The translations under genes were made by a program, and so were the position numbers. The notes beneath the pieces were generated by a model that saw nothing but the letters and a program-made list of their open reading frames with translations, made no database searches and was not told the DNA's origin. A DNA stretch of 64,000 bases from assembly GCF_022919135.1 (NCBI RefSeq), contig NZ_CP095049.1, positions 2,484,501 to 2,548,500 on the forward strand, read 5' to 3'. Origin of the DNA: Hymenobacter cellulosivorans (GTDB taxonomy: Bacteria > Bacteroidota > Bacteroidia > Cytophagales > Hymenobacteraceae). Shown here piece by piece: positions 43,990-53,925 of the stretch; the stretch's first letter is position 1, and each line of letters begins with the position of its first letter.

Positions 43990-45272
43990 AACTGCATTAT
44001 GTAGAGCGCCGACAGGTAGAAGGGCATCAGCGGAATCTTGTAGCGCACCAGCGTGCCGAAGTTACCGCTGTTGGTACCCACCCCGATGGCAAAGACGACG
44101 GCAAACAAAAAGCAGAACGTCACCATCGGGGTACTGGCTATCTGCTTGAAACTCTTAAAAAAGCCGGTTCGGTAAAACATCATTACCGTCAGGTAGATAA
44201 ACATGGTGGCCTCCAGGGCCGAGAGCAGCATGACGGGGTTGCGGGCTTCGAACAGGAAAGGCCGGAACAGGCTGACAATCACGGCCTGGGGCGCCACGGT
44301 GACCAGGCTATTCAAGCTGCCATCAATGACGCCGATGTTATAAGCCGAGCCCTGGTCTTTGGTCAGCGTGTATAGATATTCCTGGTTGATTTTGGTTCGT
44401 TCCCCAATCTTGTCGACGGCAAAACGGTCGTCTTCGGCCGTGAGATTGGTAGCGCCCAGAAAACCGGCTCCCACCCCCAGGATTAGGAAAATGGGCTTGA
44501 GCACCATGCGCAGGGCCGCGCTTTTAATCCGGCTGTTATTCTCGATGAATATCCAGAGCAGTGCCGGGGGCAGGAAGGAAAGCAGTATGTACACCTTCAC
44601 CGTTATCAGCACGTAGGCGCCGATTGCGGCTACAATGCTAGAGAACAGAATGTTGCGCTTGAGTACGGTGGCGTGATAAAAGCCGTAGAATACCCAGCCC
44701 AGGGCCCCAATACAGAGGGAGTCCTTCATCACCCCCGAGCCCCAGAAAAACACGGATGGCAGGAAAAATACGGCTATAGCAAATCGTTTGTACAGCAGCG
44801 GATAGGCCCGGACGAACGTGAGGTACATAGCCCACATGCCGCTAAAACTCAGGCCGGCAAACATCAGCGCCATCACGGAATACGTGTTAAAGGAAAGCAG
44901 CGACAAAATGGCCGCCACCTCCACAATAAAGAATTCCGTGCGCGACTTGTACCAGTACATGTTCACGGTGTACGGGGCCGTGACGGGGTCAAACTCGCCG
45001 TTGGAAAAGATAAGCTTGATGGCCGCTACCGGTGATTCGCCGAAGGCCCGGTAGATGATGTCGACGTGCTTGGTGTAGTTGAACGTGTCGCCGCCGCCGT
45101 AATAAAACTGATATATCAGGCCCAGGGCAATAGCACCCAGAAACTTGACCGAGAGAGCCGGAATGAAGTAACGCTTGGTGAAGGCATTGGTAACTTTACC
45201 GCGTACCCCATAGGCAATGCCGTAGAAGATGGCCAGGTAAATAGGCGTCAGCAGCAGGTCTTGTAATTTCAT
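43911..45272 (-). CDS. Polymerase-like polytopic membrane protein
   Basis: 453 residues with about ten transmembrane segments. The loop YQFYYGGGDTFNYTKH, a long periplasmic loop with ALFRPFLFEARNP-type sequence (SLFRPFLFEARNPVML), and GTLVRYKIPLMPFY near the end recall O-antigen polymerase or EpsG-like proteins. That is a family-level guess from topology and context; no catalytic motif is decisive. The start MKLQDLLLTPIYLAIFYG is a normal membrane N-terminus. It overlaps the convergent GT4 gene by 79 bases and follows the TPR gene by 22 bases, probably as one operon. Confidence 0.65.
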   Translation of the reverse strand: MKLQDLLLTPIYLAIFYGIAYGVRGKVTNAFTKRYFIPALSVKFLGAIALGLIYQFYYGGGDTFNYTKHVDIIYRAFGESPVAAIKLIFSNGEFDPVTAPYTVNMYWYKSRTEFFIVEVAAILSLLSFNTYSVMALMFAGLSFSGMWAMYLTFVRAYPLLYKRFAIAVFFLPSVFFWGSGVMKDSLCIGALGWVFYGFYHATVLKRNILFSSIVAAIGAYVLITVKVYILLSFLPPALLWIFIENNSRIKSAALRMVLKPIFLILGVGAGFLGATNLTAEDDRFAVDKIGERTKINQEYLYTLTKDQGSAYNIGVIDGSLNSLVTVAPQAVIVSLFRPFLFEARNPVMLLSALEATMFIYLTVMMFYRTGFFKSFKQIASTPMVTFCFLFAVVFAIGVGTNSGNFGTLVRYKIPLMPFYLSALYIMQFQANNAKKLSRFARTEKRASMVARAA

Positions 45273-45294
45273 CCGGCGCGCAAGTGAGTATCCG

Positions 45295-46542
45295 CTATTT
45301 CTTGTTCTTCTTCACGTAAGCCTTGGCTTCCTTGTACTCCGCCGACTTGTGGTCGGCCTTGTCTGCTACGACCTTATAGTAGCGCAGGGCTGCAGTCGTA
45401 TCCTTCTCCTTGTCGGCAATCTGGGCCAGTTTCTGGTTGGCGTAGAGGTAGAACCCTCCGCTGGTGTCGCCAGTACTTTCCGCAAATACGATGCTGCGCT
45501 GGTAGTAGTCCTTGGCCTTGGTGCGGTCCTTATACTTGTTCTGCATCAGCCAGCCCAGAAAGTAGGTGGCATAGCGCCCGCTAATGCCTTCGTAGCCGGG
45601 CATTCCCTGGTTGAGCTTTTCCAGAATCTCGCGGCTTACCCGCTCACACTCCGGGAAGTTGCCTTCGTTGAAGCAGAGCAGGGCATAAAAACGCTGGAAG
45701 TAGGCGTTATCGGGGTAATTGTTGGCCAAGTAGCGCGCCACGGGCATCGAAGCCGTCGTGTTATTCTCTTCATTGTTGAGAATGCGCATCAGGAAAGTCT
45801 TGGCCTCCAGACCAGTATAAAACCCGTTGTCGGCTACGTTCTTGAGTTGCTGCAGGCCCAGGGCGCGGTTACCTTTCGGGAAAAAGAGCAGCACGGGCCG
45901 CAGCAGCGGGTAGTTTTCCGAAATCCAGACAGCGTAGTAGTTGAACAGGGCCTGGCCAAATAAAAACTCCGGGCTCAGGCCGTTGGCTTCCTTGCTTTTC
46001 TCCAGGTAGTCGAGGGCCCGCTTGCTGCTAACCGTAGCTTTGCGCCAGTCCTTGCGCTCGGCGTGCAGACGGGCATCGAAGCCATAAGCGGCCGAGAGGA
46101 AAAAGCAGGCTTCATAATTCTTGTTGTCCGCCTCGTAGAGCCGCTCCCCATAGGTCACAGCCGTATCCATGTAAGCAAAAAACGACTTGTCGTAAAGCTT
46201 GGTCTGGACGTTGGTCGGTACAATTTTCCACCACTGGCTTAAACCCAGCAGGAAGTACGGCATTGGATGCTGCGGATAGCGGCGGCGCAGGGAGCGGAAT
46301 TGCTTCTCGGCCTTGTCGTATTTGAAGTTGTAGAGGTTCTGCACGGCGCCCTCCAACTCGGTCTGAATGTCCTTGTCCAGCAGGAGCCAGCCTTTGGTGT
46401 CAACGGCTCCCGGGGCTATATCCACGTTTTCGAGCTCTATTTTGCGGATAGGCTTTGAGGCGCGGGTTGTATCGGGCTGCTGGGCCTGCGCCACGAAGGG
46501 CAGGCAGAAAAGCAACAGGATAAAACGGAGTTTTTGGATCAT
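45295..46542 (-). CDS. Periplasmic tetratricopeptide-type protein
   Basis: 415 residues. Signal peptide MIQKLRFILLLFCLPFVAQA, then a solenoid of TPR-like helical hairpins: FKYDKAEKQFRSLRRRYPQHPMPYFLLG, and later YLANNYPDNAYFQRFYALLCFNEGNFPEC and DYYQRSIVFAESTG. The C-terminus is very Lys-rich. The start is the ATG at 46542 since upstream residues (PLYAP) precede the signal. It is the first gene of a leftward pair with the polymerase-like protein, so it may help assemble or regulate the glycan machinery; the exact job is unknown. Confidence 0.8.
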   Translation of the reverse strand: MIQKLRFILLLFCLPFVAQAQQPDTTRASKPIRKIELENVDIAPGAVDTKGWLLLDKDIQTELEGAVQNLYNFKYDKAEKQFRSLRRRYPQHPMPYFLLGLSQWWKIVPTNVQTKLYDKSFFAYMDTAVTYGERLYEADNKNYEACFFLSAAYGFDARLHAERKDWRKATVSSKRALDYLEKSKEANGLSPEFLFGQALFNYYAVWISENYPLLRPVLLFFPKGNRALGLQQLKNVADNGFYTGLEAKTFLMRILNNEENNTTASMPVARYLANNYPDNAYFQRFYALLCFNEGNFPECERVSREILEKLNQGMPGYEGISGRYATYFLGWLMQNKYKDRTKAKDYYQRSIVFAESTGDTSGGFYLYANQKLAQIADKEKDTTAALRYYKVVADKADHKSAEYKEAKAYVKKNKK

Positions 46543-46652
46543 GGGAGCGTATAGCGGCGGACAGATGGGCAGCTGACACTGCTGGAAAGCCACGCAACGG
46601 AAAAGCTAAAGTATGACTTTTATCCTAGATTTGGACGAATAAACGTACTGCT

Positions 46653-47567
46653 ATGGACCTTCTGCGAACCTTATGCCACTTGGCTGCGACCTCTGGCAAT
46701 GAGGCCCCAATGACTGAATTCCTTTTAAACTACATTGCGCAGCAGCAAAGTTCGTGGCGTGTGCAGCCGCGGGTGCTAGCGGGGGAGGAATTTCAGGATT
46801 GTATTATTCTGGTATTCGGCCAACCCCGAACGGCATTATTTGCGCATATAGACAGCATTGGCTTTACGGTTCGGTATGGTCAAGAGTTGGTTCGTATTGG
46901 CGGCCCGCGGGCGGAAACGGGCTACCGATTGGTCGGACAAGATGCACAGGGCGCCATTGACTGCACGCTCACCGTCGATGCTAAAACCGGGGAGTTGGGT
47001 TATGAGTTCACCCGCCCCATTGAGCGGGGTACCGAGCTGACTTTCTACTGCGACTTTCGCGAAACCGATACCACCGTCCAATCCTGCTACCTCGACAACC
47101 GCCTGGGCGTCTGGAATGCCCTGCGGCTGGCCGAAACCCTGGAAAATGGCATCATTGCCTTTAGCTGCTGGGAAGAGCACGGCGGCGGCTCGGTAGCCTA
47201 CCTAGCCAAGCATATCTACGAGAACTACGGGGTGCGTCAGGCCCTGATTTCGGATATTACCTGGGTTACCGAAGGCGTGCATCCAGGCGAAGGCGTTGTC
47301 ATTTCCCTCCGCGACTCCCTGATTCCGCGCCGTGCCTACGTCGACAAGATCCGGCGCATCGCCCACGAATCCGGTATTCCGTACCAGTTGGAAGTGGAGG
47401 GCAGCGGCGGCTCCGATGCCAAGGAGCTGCAGCACGGGGCCCAGCCCTGGGACTGGTGCTTTATCGGTGCCCCCGAGGACCATGTGCATTCCCCTGACGA
47501 GCTCGTGGATAAGCAGGATATTGCCAGTATGTTGGCCCTGTACCGGGTGCTGATGGAAAAGCTGTAG
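46653..47567 (+). CDS. M42-family metallo-aminopeptidase
   Basis: 304 residues. The two-metal ligands are all visible: HxD in TALFAHIDSIGF, D in SCYLDNRLG, the EE pair in CWEEHGGGS, D in ISDITWVTEG, and the terminal H in EDHVHSPDEL. It therefore belongs to the M42 glutamyl-aminopeptidase/endoglucanase clan that trims peptides in the cytoplasm. It is a little shorter than usual (about 340-360) but has all ligands. It is divergent from the TPR gene and not obviously linked to glycan synthesis. Confidence 0.88.
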   Translation: MDLLRTLCHLAATSGNEAPMTEFLLNYIAQQQSSWRVQPRVLAGEEFQDCIILVFGQPRTALFAHIDSIGFTVRYGQELVRIGGPRAETGYRLVGQDAQGAIDCTLTVDAKTGELGYEFTRPIERGTELTFYCDFRETDTTVQSCYLDNRLGVWNALRLAETLENGIIAFSCWEEHGGGSVAYLAKHIYENYGVRQALISDITWVTEGVHPGEGVVISLRDSLIPRRAYVDKIRRIAHESGIPYQLEVEGSGGSDAKELQHGAQPWDWCFIGAPEDHVHSPDELVDKQDIASMLALYRVLMEKL

Positions 47568-47605
47568 AGCCTAGTCGAATAGCTTCGGGCTCTCACAGAT
47601 AGTCG

Positions 47606-47613
47606 TACTTTCG
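47606..47613 (+). promoter_or_regulatory. Weak -7 box upstream of the second acyltransferase
   Basis: TACTTTCG differs from TAnnTTTG in one base; it would give a leader of about 170 bases before 47790. The rest of the gap 47568-47789 shows nothing else. Confidence 0.25.
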
Positions 47614-47789
47614 TATCACAAATAGCTTTCCTTCTGCTGACAAAGGATAGTGAGCATTTGTGTGCCGTATTCTAGAGTAAGAGAAAGGCAAAGTGGCTTT
47701 TCTAGCCGAGTGGGAAACTATGCTTTGCAAGACCCTACGACTCTGATTAAAAATTTCCCGGCTTACAGCGTCTTTTCACTAGTTTATAT

Positions 47790-48974
47790 ATGAGGCTTGA
47801 TACTAAACAGATAGCTACCCCAGCGGCTGTAAAAAGTTTGTCTTACCAGGAATTAGATATTCTGCACTCTTTGCGCGGATTCTGCGCTTTTTATGTAGTT
47901 ATCTATCATGCGAAATACATTTTGTGGTCAGGCGGGCGCCAGTATTTGTCGGCTTTCCCGCGCACTGCTTGGAATCCATTGGATTATATGACATTCCTGC
48001 TCGATATGCTTAGCTCTGCGGGCTACGAAATGGTTGTTTTTTTCTTTGTGCTATCCGGTTTTTTTATTCGCTACGCTCAGCGAAAAAAGCACCGGCAACC
48101 AATAGCTTTTTACATTAACCGTATTGTGCGGATATATCCACCCTATCTCGTTTCGATACTTCTGGGTGCGACTATTCTATTGCTGATTGGCCACTATGTG
48201 CCAACTGCGCTGGACGCTACTATCGGGCGCGAGTTAAATACGGATTTAGCTACTGCCTGGACCGAGCTACACGCGTTTAATGTGGGTAGTCTGGGCCGTC
48301 TGCTCAGCTTTATGCCGCTTGGCACTCTGTTTATAGGACACAACGTCGTGCATTGGTCTCTCTTACCCGAGGCTCTGTTCTACCTGATTATCCCACTGGC
48401 TTTCTGGCGTATCCGAGTTTATTACTTTGTTTCGGTAGGGGCTTTTTTGCTCGGTGTTTTCCTCACCAGAAGCGGCCACATATTCAACCCTGTTACTACG
48501 TACTTCTGCATTTATAATTTCTATTTCGCCGTTGGGGTAGCACTGTATGATTCCGTGGTAGATACAAATTGGTTGGCTTCGTTCCGGCGTGCAAACGGGT
48601 GGCTGATGAGCCTGGTAATCATCGGGCTGTTTCTGGCTTTGATACCACTGGCAATCCTCAAACTCAAGCTGGTATCAGGTTTGGTAGCTACGGTTCTGGC
48701 GGTTTTGGCCGTATCTACGCTCTTAGCTGGGCGGGTGGCACGCCAGAATGTGGTAGTGCGCTTTATGCACTCCATCGGCATATTCAGCTTTTCCCTGTAT
48801 CTGTTTCATTACCCGATGTTATTGCTTTGCTATGGAGTTCTGGTGTACAGCACTGGTCAGCAGTTTACCTACGTGCGCTATTACTGGCTGGCAGTGCCCA
48901 TCGTAACGCTGCTCAGCTACGCGTTGTATTGGGTCACGGAGCGGGTTTCGGTCAATTACTTTCGTAAAGTATAA
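47790..48974 (+). CDS. Acyltransferase-3 family membrane protein
   Basis: 394 residues, ten or so membrane helices. The family motif with the catalytic His is LRGFCAFYVVIYHAKYI, followed by FFFVLSGFFIRYAQRK and INRIVRIYPPYLVS. It is O-acyltransferase-like and would modify a surface sugar. It differs from the acyltransferase at 25459, so two different acylations are possible. By eye it has more A/T-ending codons than the neighbouring housekeeping genes. It is the last gene of the glycan region before hppA. Confidence 0.85.
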   Translation: MRLDTKQIATPAAVKSLSYQELDILHSLRGFCAFYVVIYHAKYILWSGGRQYLSAFPRTAWNPLDYMTFLLDMLSSAGYEMVVFFFVLSGFFIRYAQRKKHRQPIAFYINRIVRIYPPYLVSILLGATILLLIGHYVPTALDATIGRELNTDLATAWTELHAFNVGSLGRLLSFMPLGTLFIGHNVVHWSLLPEALFYLIIPLAFWRIRVYYFVSVGAFLLGVFLTRSGHIFNPVTTYFCIYNFYFAVGVALYDSVVDTNWLASFRRANGWLMSLVIIGLFLALIPLAILKLKLVSGLVATVLAVLAVSTLLAGRVARQNVVVRFMHSIGIFSFSLYLFHYPMLLLCYGVLVYSTGQQFTYVRYYWLAVPIVTLLSYALYWVTERVSVNYFRKV

Positions 48975-49086
48975 AAGCGGTAACTGGATAAGGGTCTGTG
49001 AGTTGGAATTGGCAGTAAAACATCTATTTTACAAGCCTAATATTCTTCTCTTTCCACCACAACCCTAAAATCCCACCACCGCCTTT

Positions 49087-51327
49087 ATGATGAACATTCT
49101 TTACGTAGCGCCCGTGCTGGGCGTGCTGGCCCTGTTCTACACTTGGCTCCGGTCAGGCTGGGTCACGAGGCAGGATACCGGTGATGAGCGGATGCGCACC
49201 ATCGCCGGGTATATTGCCGATGGAGCCATTGCCTTTTTGCGGGCCGAATACAAGGTGCTGGCGCTGTTTGCTCTGATTGCCTGCGCCTTTCTGGGCTACC
49301 TGGGCAGCACTGGCGAAAAATCCAGCCCTGTCATTGTGGTTGCCTTCCTGATTGGGGCTGTTTTCTCGGCGTTGGCGGGCTATATCGGGATGAAAATAGC
49401 CACCAAGGCCAACGTGCGCACCGCCCAGGCGGCCCGTACCAGCTTGGCCCAGGCTCTGAAGGTGTCGTTTACGGGCGGCTCGGTAATGGGCATGGGCGTT
49501 GCCGGTTTGGCCGTGCTCGGGCTAGGCTCTTTGTTTGTGGTATTCTACAACATGTTTGTCGTCAGCCGTGGGGGAGGGGCCAATGGGGTGGAGATGGAAA
49601 CGGCCCTGGAGGTACTGACCGGCTTTTCACTCGGGGCCGAAAGCATTGCCCTGTTTGCCCGGGTGGGCGGCGGCATCTACACCAAGGCTGCCGACGTGGG
49701 CGCCGACCTTGTGGGTAAAGTAGAGGCCAACATTCCGGAAGACGACCCCCGCAACCCCGCCACCATTGCCGACAACGTGGGCGACAACGTGGGCGATGTA
49801 GCCGGCATGGGCGCCGACCTGTTCGGATCCTATGTAGCTACCATTCTGGCCACCATGGTGCTGGGCCGCGAAGTAGTAGCCGCCGGCGACCAGTTCAACG
49901 GCCTGTCCCCGATTCTGCTGCCAATGGTAATTGCGGGTATGGGCATTCTGGCCTCACTGGTCGGGATTCTGCTGGTGCGCGTCAAGGAAGGCGGCAACGT
50001 GCAGGCCGCCCTCAACTTCGGCAACTACGCCTCGGTGGCCGTGTCGGCGGTGGCTTCGTTCTTTATCATCCGCTGGATGCTGCCGCCCGGCGAGCTGGTC
50101 ATTGGCCGGGCCGGCTCGGTACCCTTTACCTCGATGGACGTTTTCTATGCCGTTGTAGTAGGTCTCGTGGTCGGCACGTTGATGAGCATTATTACCGAGT
50201 ACTACACGGCTATGGGCAAGCGCCCGGTAAACAGCATCGTGCAGCAAAGCAGTACCGGCCATGCTACCACTGTCATCGGCGGTTTGGCCGTCGGTATGGA
50301 GTCTACGGTATTGCCCATTATCGTGCTGGCGGCGGGCATTGTGCTGTCGTTTGAGTTTGCGGGCCTCTACGGCGTGGCCATTGCCGCCGCCGGTATGATG
50401 GCCACCACCGCTATGCAGCTGGCCATCGACGCCTTCGGGCCTATTGCCGACAACGCCGGCGGCATTGCCGAAATGAGCGAACTGCCCAAGGAAGTGCGGG
50501 AGCGGACCGACATTCTCGATGCCGTAGGAAACACTACCGCTGCCACCGGGAAGGGCTTTGCCATTGCCTCGGCGGCCCTTACCTCGTTGGCTCTTTTCGC
50601 GGCCTTTATGGGTACGGCCAATATTTCCAGCATCGACATCAGCAATGCCCGGGTGCTGGCCGGCCTCTTCGTGGGTGCCATGATTCCCTTTATTTTCTCG
50701 GCCTTGGCAATTTCAGCCGTGGGCCGGGCTGCTATGGCTATGGTGCAGGAAGTGCGCCGGCAATTCCGCGAGATTCCCGGCATCATGGATTACACCGGCC
50801 GGCCCGAATATGAGAAGTGCGTGGCCATTTCTACCCAGGCCGCCATCCGGGAAATGATGCTGCCCGGCGCCATTGCCCTGATTGTGCCCATCATCATCGG
50901 CTTTGCCTTTGGGCCCGAAGTATTGGGCGGTACCTTGGCCGGCGTTACGGTGTCCGGGGTGCTGATGGCCATGTTCCAGAGCAACGCCGGTGGGGCCTGG
51001 GACAATGCCAAGAAGTCGTTCGAAAAAGGCGTGCTGGTGAATGGCAAGATGGAATACAAAGGCTCCGACGCCCATAAGGCTTCCGTCACCGGCGACACCG
51101 TCGGGGACCCGTTCAAGGACACGTCCGGGCCTTCTATGAACATCCTGATCAAGCTCATGTCCATCGTGTCTTTGGTCATTGCACCTCACATTGCTGCTCC
51201 CGAGCGTGGGATGGCGCCTCGCCCGTTGCCCCGGCCTTCGCTGCAGCTCGAGCCCAAGGTGCGCTATGCCGAAATAGCGCCCCAGGCCACCAAGGCCTTG
51301 TTTGTGCTGCTGCGCGAAACCCGCTAA
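49087..51327 (+). CDS. hppA: K+-dependent membrane pyrophosphatase
   Basis: A 746-residue polytopic enzyme that splits pyrophosphate and pumps Na+ or H+. Seen: the substrate motif [42 protein letters not shown], and [11 protein letters not shown]. The segment [18 protein letters not shown] (about residue 481) has Ala in the place where K+-independent enzymes carry Lys, so the pump is K+-dependent. Na+-pumping enzymes belong to that group, but the ion is not proven. Length and about 16 helices fit the family. Followed by a terminator. Confidence 0.93.
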   Translation: MMNILYVAPVLGVLALFYTWLRSGWVTRQDTGDERMRTIAGYIADGAIAFLRAEYKVLALFALIACAFLGYLGSTGEKSSPVIVVAFLIGAVFSALAGYIGMKIATKANVRTAQAARTSLAQALKVSFTGGSVMGMGVAGLAVLGLGSLFVVFYNMFVVSRGGGANGVEMETALEVLTGFSLGAESIALFARVGGGIYTKAADVGADLVGKVEANIPEDDPRNPATIADNVGDNVGDVAGMGADLFGSYVATILATMVLGREVVAAGDQFNGLSPILLPMVIAGMGILASLVGILLVRVKEGGNVQAALNFGNYASVAVSAVASFFIIRWMLPPGELVIGRAGSVPFTSMDVFYAVVVGLVVGTLMSIITEYYTAMGKRPVNSIVQQSSTGHATTVIGGLAVGMESTVLPIIVLAAGIVLSFEFAGLYGVAIAAAGMMATTAMQLAIDAFGPIADNAGGIAEMSELPKEVRERTDILDAVGNTTAATGKGFAIASAALTSLALFAAFMGTANISSIDISNARVLAGLFVGAMIPFIFSALAISAVGRAAMAMVQEVRRQFREIPGIMDYTGRPEYEKCVAISTQAAIREMMLPGAIALIVPIIIGFAFGPEVLGGTLAGVTVSGVLMAMFQSNAGGAWDNAKKSFEKGVLVNGKMEYKGSDAHKASVTGDTVGDPFKDTSGPSMNILIKLMSIVSLVIAPHIAAPERGMAPRPLPRPSLQLEPKVRYAEIAPQATKALFVLLRETR

Positions 51328-51358
51328 CGGATTAAATCATCTTTAACCGCAAGGTGCG

Positions 51359-51393
51359 AAGCTGCCCCATCCCGCCGGAGGGGCAGCTTTTTT
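51359..51393 (+). terminator. hppA terminator
   Basis: A 10-bp stem (51359-51368 with 51380-51389) followed by T, directly upstream of the -7 box of the next gene. Confidence 0.85.
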
Positions 51394-51397
51394 GTAC

Positions 51398-51405
51398 TAC
51401 CTTTG
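51398..51405 (+). promoter_or_regulatory. -7 box of hpt
   Basis: A perfect TACCTTTG, 36 bases before the hpt ATG and immediately after the hppA terminator. Confidence 0.55.
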
Positions 51406-51441
51406 ACCCATAGTTTTGCCCTGAGGACCAAACCCAGCCGG

Positions 51442-51981
51442 ATGCCATTGTCCACTATCACACTGCACGACAAGCAGTTTGCCCCGTACCTGACCGCCAG
51501 TCAAATCACTGCTGCCGTTCGGGAGCTGGCCGCCAAAATCAACCGCGACTATGCCGGCAAGCAGCCGCTGTTCGTGGCCGTGCTCAATGGCTCGTTCATG
51601 TTTGTCGCCGATTTGCTCAAGGAAATTCAGCTGCCCTGCGAAATAGCCTTTATCCGGGTGGCCTCTTACGAGGGCACAAGCAGCACCGGTACCGTGCGCG
51701 AAATCATGGGTCTGCAGGAAGAAGTAGCCGGCCGCGACCTGATTATCCTGGAGGACATCGTGGACACGGGTCACACCATGAAGGCCCTGCTAGAACTACT
51801 CCAAGCCCAGAACCCGGCTTCCCTGGAAGTCGCCACCCTGTTCTTGAAGCCCGAGTGCCTCCAGCACGAACTGGCTCTTCGCTACATCGGCCTGAGCATT
51901 CCCAACGATTTTATCGTGGGCTACGGGCTCGACTACGACGGCCTCGGCCGCAACTACCCCGACGTGTATACTGCCGTCTAA
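51442..51981 (+). CDS. hpt: Hypoxanthine phosphoribosyltransferase
   Basis: A 179-residue purine-salvage enzyme that joins hypoxanthine or guanine to PRPP. The PRPP motif is LIILEDIVDTGHTMKAL, preceded by VAVLNGSFMFVADL and followed by ATLFLKPE and NDFIVGYGLDYDGLGRN. ATG 51442 is chosen; the upstream TTG start lies inside the promoter. It is 111 bases before adk. Confidence 0.92.
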   Translation: MPLSTITLHDKQFAPYLTASQITAAVRELAAKINRDYAGKQPLFVAVLNGSFMFVADLLKEIQLPCEIAFIRVASYEGTSSTGTVREIMGLQEEVAGRDLIILEDIVDTGHTMKALLELLQAQNPASLEVATLFLKPECLQHELALRYIGLSIPNDFIVGYGLDYDGLGRNYPDVYTAV

Positions 51982-52040
51982 CTCCGCTGCATACCCAAAA
52001 CGTGTTGCATTCCGTAAGGAACGGTTTGTTTCCGATTTGT

Positions 52041-52048
52041 TATCTTTC
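52041..52048 (+). promoter_or_regulatory. Candidate -7 box of adk
   Basis: TATCTTTC differs from TAnnTTTG in the last base and lies 44 bases before the ATG of adk. Confidence 0.35.
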
Positions 52049-52092
52049 CCAACCCCTGCCGCTTTTCCTCTCCCGCGAAATACCCCGCTTTT

Positions 52093-52719
52093 ATGCTCAA
52101 TATCGTACTCTTCGGCCCGCCCGGCGCCGGCAAAGGAACGCAAAGCCAGAAGCTCATTGCCCGTTATAACCTGGTTCATCTGTCGACCGGAGACCTGCTT
52201 CGCTCTCAGATTGCGCAAGGCACCGAACTTGGTCTGCGGGCCAAAAAGCTCATGGACGAAGGTCTGCTCGTGCCCGACGAAGTAGTTATCGGCATGATTG
52301 AAAGCCAGTTGGCCAGTAATACCACGGCCGCCGGCTTCATCTTCGACGGCTTTCCCCGCACCGTACCCCAAGCCCAGAGCCTCGACGAGCTGACCCAGCG
52401 CTACGACACCGGCGTGAACTGCATGATTGCCCTGGAAGTAGCCGAGGAAGAGCTGGTAAAACGCCTGCTGGAGCGCGGCAAAACCAGCGGCCGCCCCGAC
52501 GACCAGGACGAAACCAAAATCCGCAAGCGCGTGACGGTGTACAACACCGAAACCGCCCAGGTAGCCAGCTACTACGCCCAGCAAAGCAAGTTTCACGGCC
52601 TCAACGGTATTGGCGCCATCGAAGATATCTTCGGCCAGATCTGCGAAATCGTGGATCAGCACCTGCCCGCTGCACCCGTGGCCGACGGCCAAGCTGCTGC
52701 TGACGAAGTAAAAGCGTAA
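52093..52719 (+). CDS. adk: Adenylate kinase
   Basis: A 208-residue enzyme that balances AMP, ADP and ATP. P-loop FGPPGAGKGTQSQKL, the NMP-binding part HLSTGDLLRSQI, the FDGFPRTVPQAQSL motif, and a short LID around GRPDDQDETKIRKRV without zinc cysteines. The C-terminal ~20 residues are Ala-rich (APVADGQAAADEVKA), an extension over the 190-residue short form. The stop codon coincides with a TAACTTTG promoter-like box for obg. Confidence 0.93.
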   Translation: MLNIVLFGPPGAGKGTQSQKLIARYNLVHLSTGDLLRSQIAQGTELGLRAKKLMDEGLLVPDEVVIGMIESQLASNTTAAGFIFDGFPRTVPQAQSLDELTQRYDTGVNCMIALEVAEEELVKRLLERGKTSGRPDDQDETKIRKRVTVYNTETAQVASYYAQQSKFHGLNGIGAIEDIFGQICEIVDQHLPAAPVADGQAAADEVKA

Positions 52720-52724
52720 CTTTG
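52717..52724 (+). promoter_or_regulatory. Candidate -7 box for obg
   Basis: TAACTTTG matches TAnnTTTG and overlaps the adk stop codon. If real, the long palindrome at 52759-52847 lies in the obg leader. Confidence 0.3.
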
Positions 52725-52758
52725 CGGCTGCTACCCCATAGGTAGTGGCAGAATACCT

Positions 52759-52847
52759 CTGTCATCCTGAGCAAAGCGAAGGACCTTATCACGCTAGAAC
52801 GACCTGTTCGGCTGTTATAAGGTCCTTCGCTTTGCTCAGGATGACAG
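52759..52847. repeat. Long palindromic intergenic repeat
   Basis: 52759-52789 and 52817-52847 are perfect 31-base inverted copies around a 27-base loop. The arm contains the phrase tcctgagcaaagcgaaggac. Such elements recur in intergenic DNA of Hymenobacter and relatives by my recollection, and act like REP/BIME units. There is no T run, so termination is not its evident job. Confidence 0.85.
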
Positions 52848-52922
52848 CTGTTTTATAGGAACATTGAATGGCGTTTCTTTTCAATCCACCATTCAAAACT
52901 CAACTCTCAACGTTTCCCCGCC

Positions 52923-53921
52923 GTGGCTTCCAATAACTTCATCGACTACGTCAAAATCAATTGCCGCTCCGGAAAAGGCGGGGCCGGCTCGGGCCACTTT
53001 TTCCGCGCCAAAGGCCTGCCCAACGGCGGCCCCGACGGTGGCGACGGGGGCCGCGGCGGCCACATCATCCTGGAAGGCAACTCCCAGCTCTGGACCCTGC
53101 TCCACCTGCAATACCAGAAGCACTTGATTGCCAAGCCCGGCGAAGGCGGTGGCGAAAACCTGCGCACCGGGGCCCAGGGCGACGACATCATCATCCAGGT
53201 GCCGCTCGGCACCATCGCCCGCGACGCCGAAACGGGGGAGAAAAAGCTCGAAATAACCGAGCACGGCCAGCGCCTGATCCTGACGCCCGGTGGCCGCGGC
53301 GGCCTGGGCAACGACCACTTCAAGTCGTCCACCAACCAAGCGCCCACCTACTTCCAGCCCGGCGAGCCCGGCATCGACGAGTGGGTGATTCTGGAGCTCA
53401 AGCTGCTGGCCGATGTGGGCCTGGTGGGCTTCCCCAACGCCGGCAAAAGCACCCTGCTGTCGGTGGTATCGGCAGCCCGCCCCAAGATTGCCGACTACGC
53501 CTTTACCACCCTGACGCCCAACTTGGGCGTAGTGGCCTACCGCGACTACAAGTCATTCGTAATGGCCGATATTCCCGGTATCATCGAGGGCGCGGCTGAG
53601 GGCAAAGGCCTGGGCACGCGCTTTCTGCGTCACATCGAGCGCAACTCAATTCTGCTCTTCATGATTTCCGTCGACAGCAAGGACATTGCCGAGGAGTACC
53701 AGATCCTGCTTAGCGAATTGGAGCAGTTCAACCCCGATTTGCTAACCAAAAAGCGCCTGCTAGCCATTACCAAGGCCGATTTGATTGACGATGAGCTAGA
53801 GGCTGAAATCCGCGAGACGCTGCCGACCGAGCTGCCGACCGTATTCATTTCCAGCCTGGCCAACAAGAACATCATGCAGCTCAAGGACATGATCTGGCAG
53901 GCGCTACACGCTAAGCAGTAG
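52923..53921 (+). CDS. obgE: GTPase Obg
   Basis: 332 residues. The glycine-rich Obg fold spans ~1-158 ([30 protein letters not shown]). The G domain follows with GFPNAGKST, the switch region [25 protein letters not shown] and AITKADL. It has no OCT domain, as in the short form. Obg works in 50S ribosome assembly and stress response. The start is GTG at 52923; no upstream ATG fits. It converges on the small membrane gene with only 4 bases between stops. Confidence 0.92.
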   Translation: MASNNFIDYVKINCRSGKGGAGSGHFFRAKGLPNGGPDGGDGGRGGHIILEGNSQLWTLLHLQYQKHLIAKPGEGGGENLRTGAQGDDIIIQVPLGTIARDAETGEKKLEITEHGQRLILTPGGRGGLGNDHFKSSTNQAPTYFQPGEPGIDEWVILELKLLADVGLVGFPNAGKSTLLSVVSAARPKIADYAFTTLTPNLGVVAYRDYKSFVMADIPGIIEGAAEGKGLGTRFLRHIERNSILLFMISVDSKDIAEEYQILLSELEQFNPDLLTKKRLLAITKADLIDDELEAEIRETLPTELPTVFISSLANKNIMQLKDMIWQALHAKQ

Positions 53922-53925
53922 GGCG

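Noticed and set aside
52759..52847. CRISPR or small-RNA gene at the palindrome
   Set aside because: There is a single pair of arms with no spaced direct repeats; a hairpin repeat explains it.
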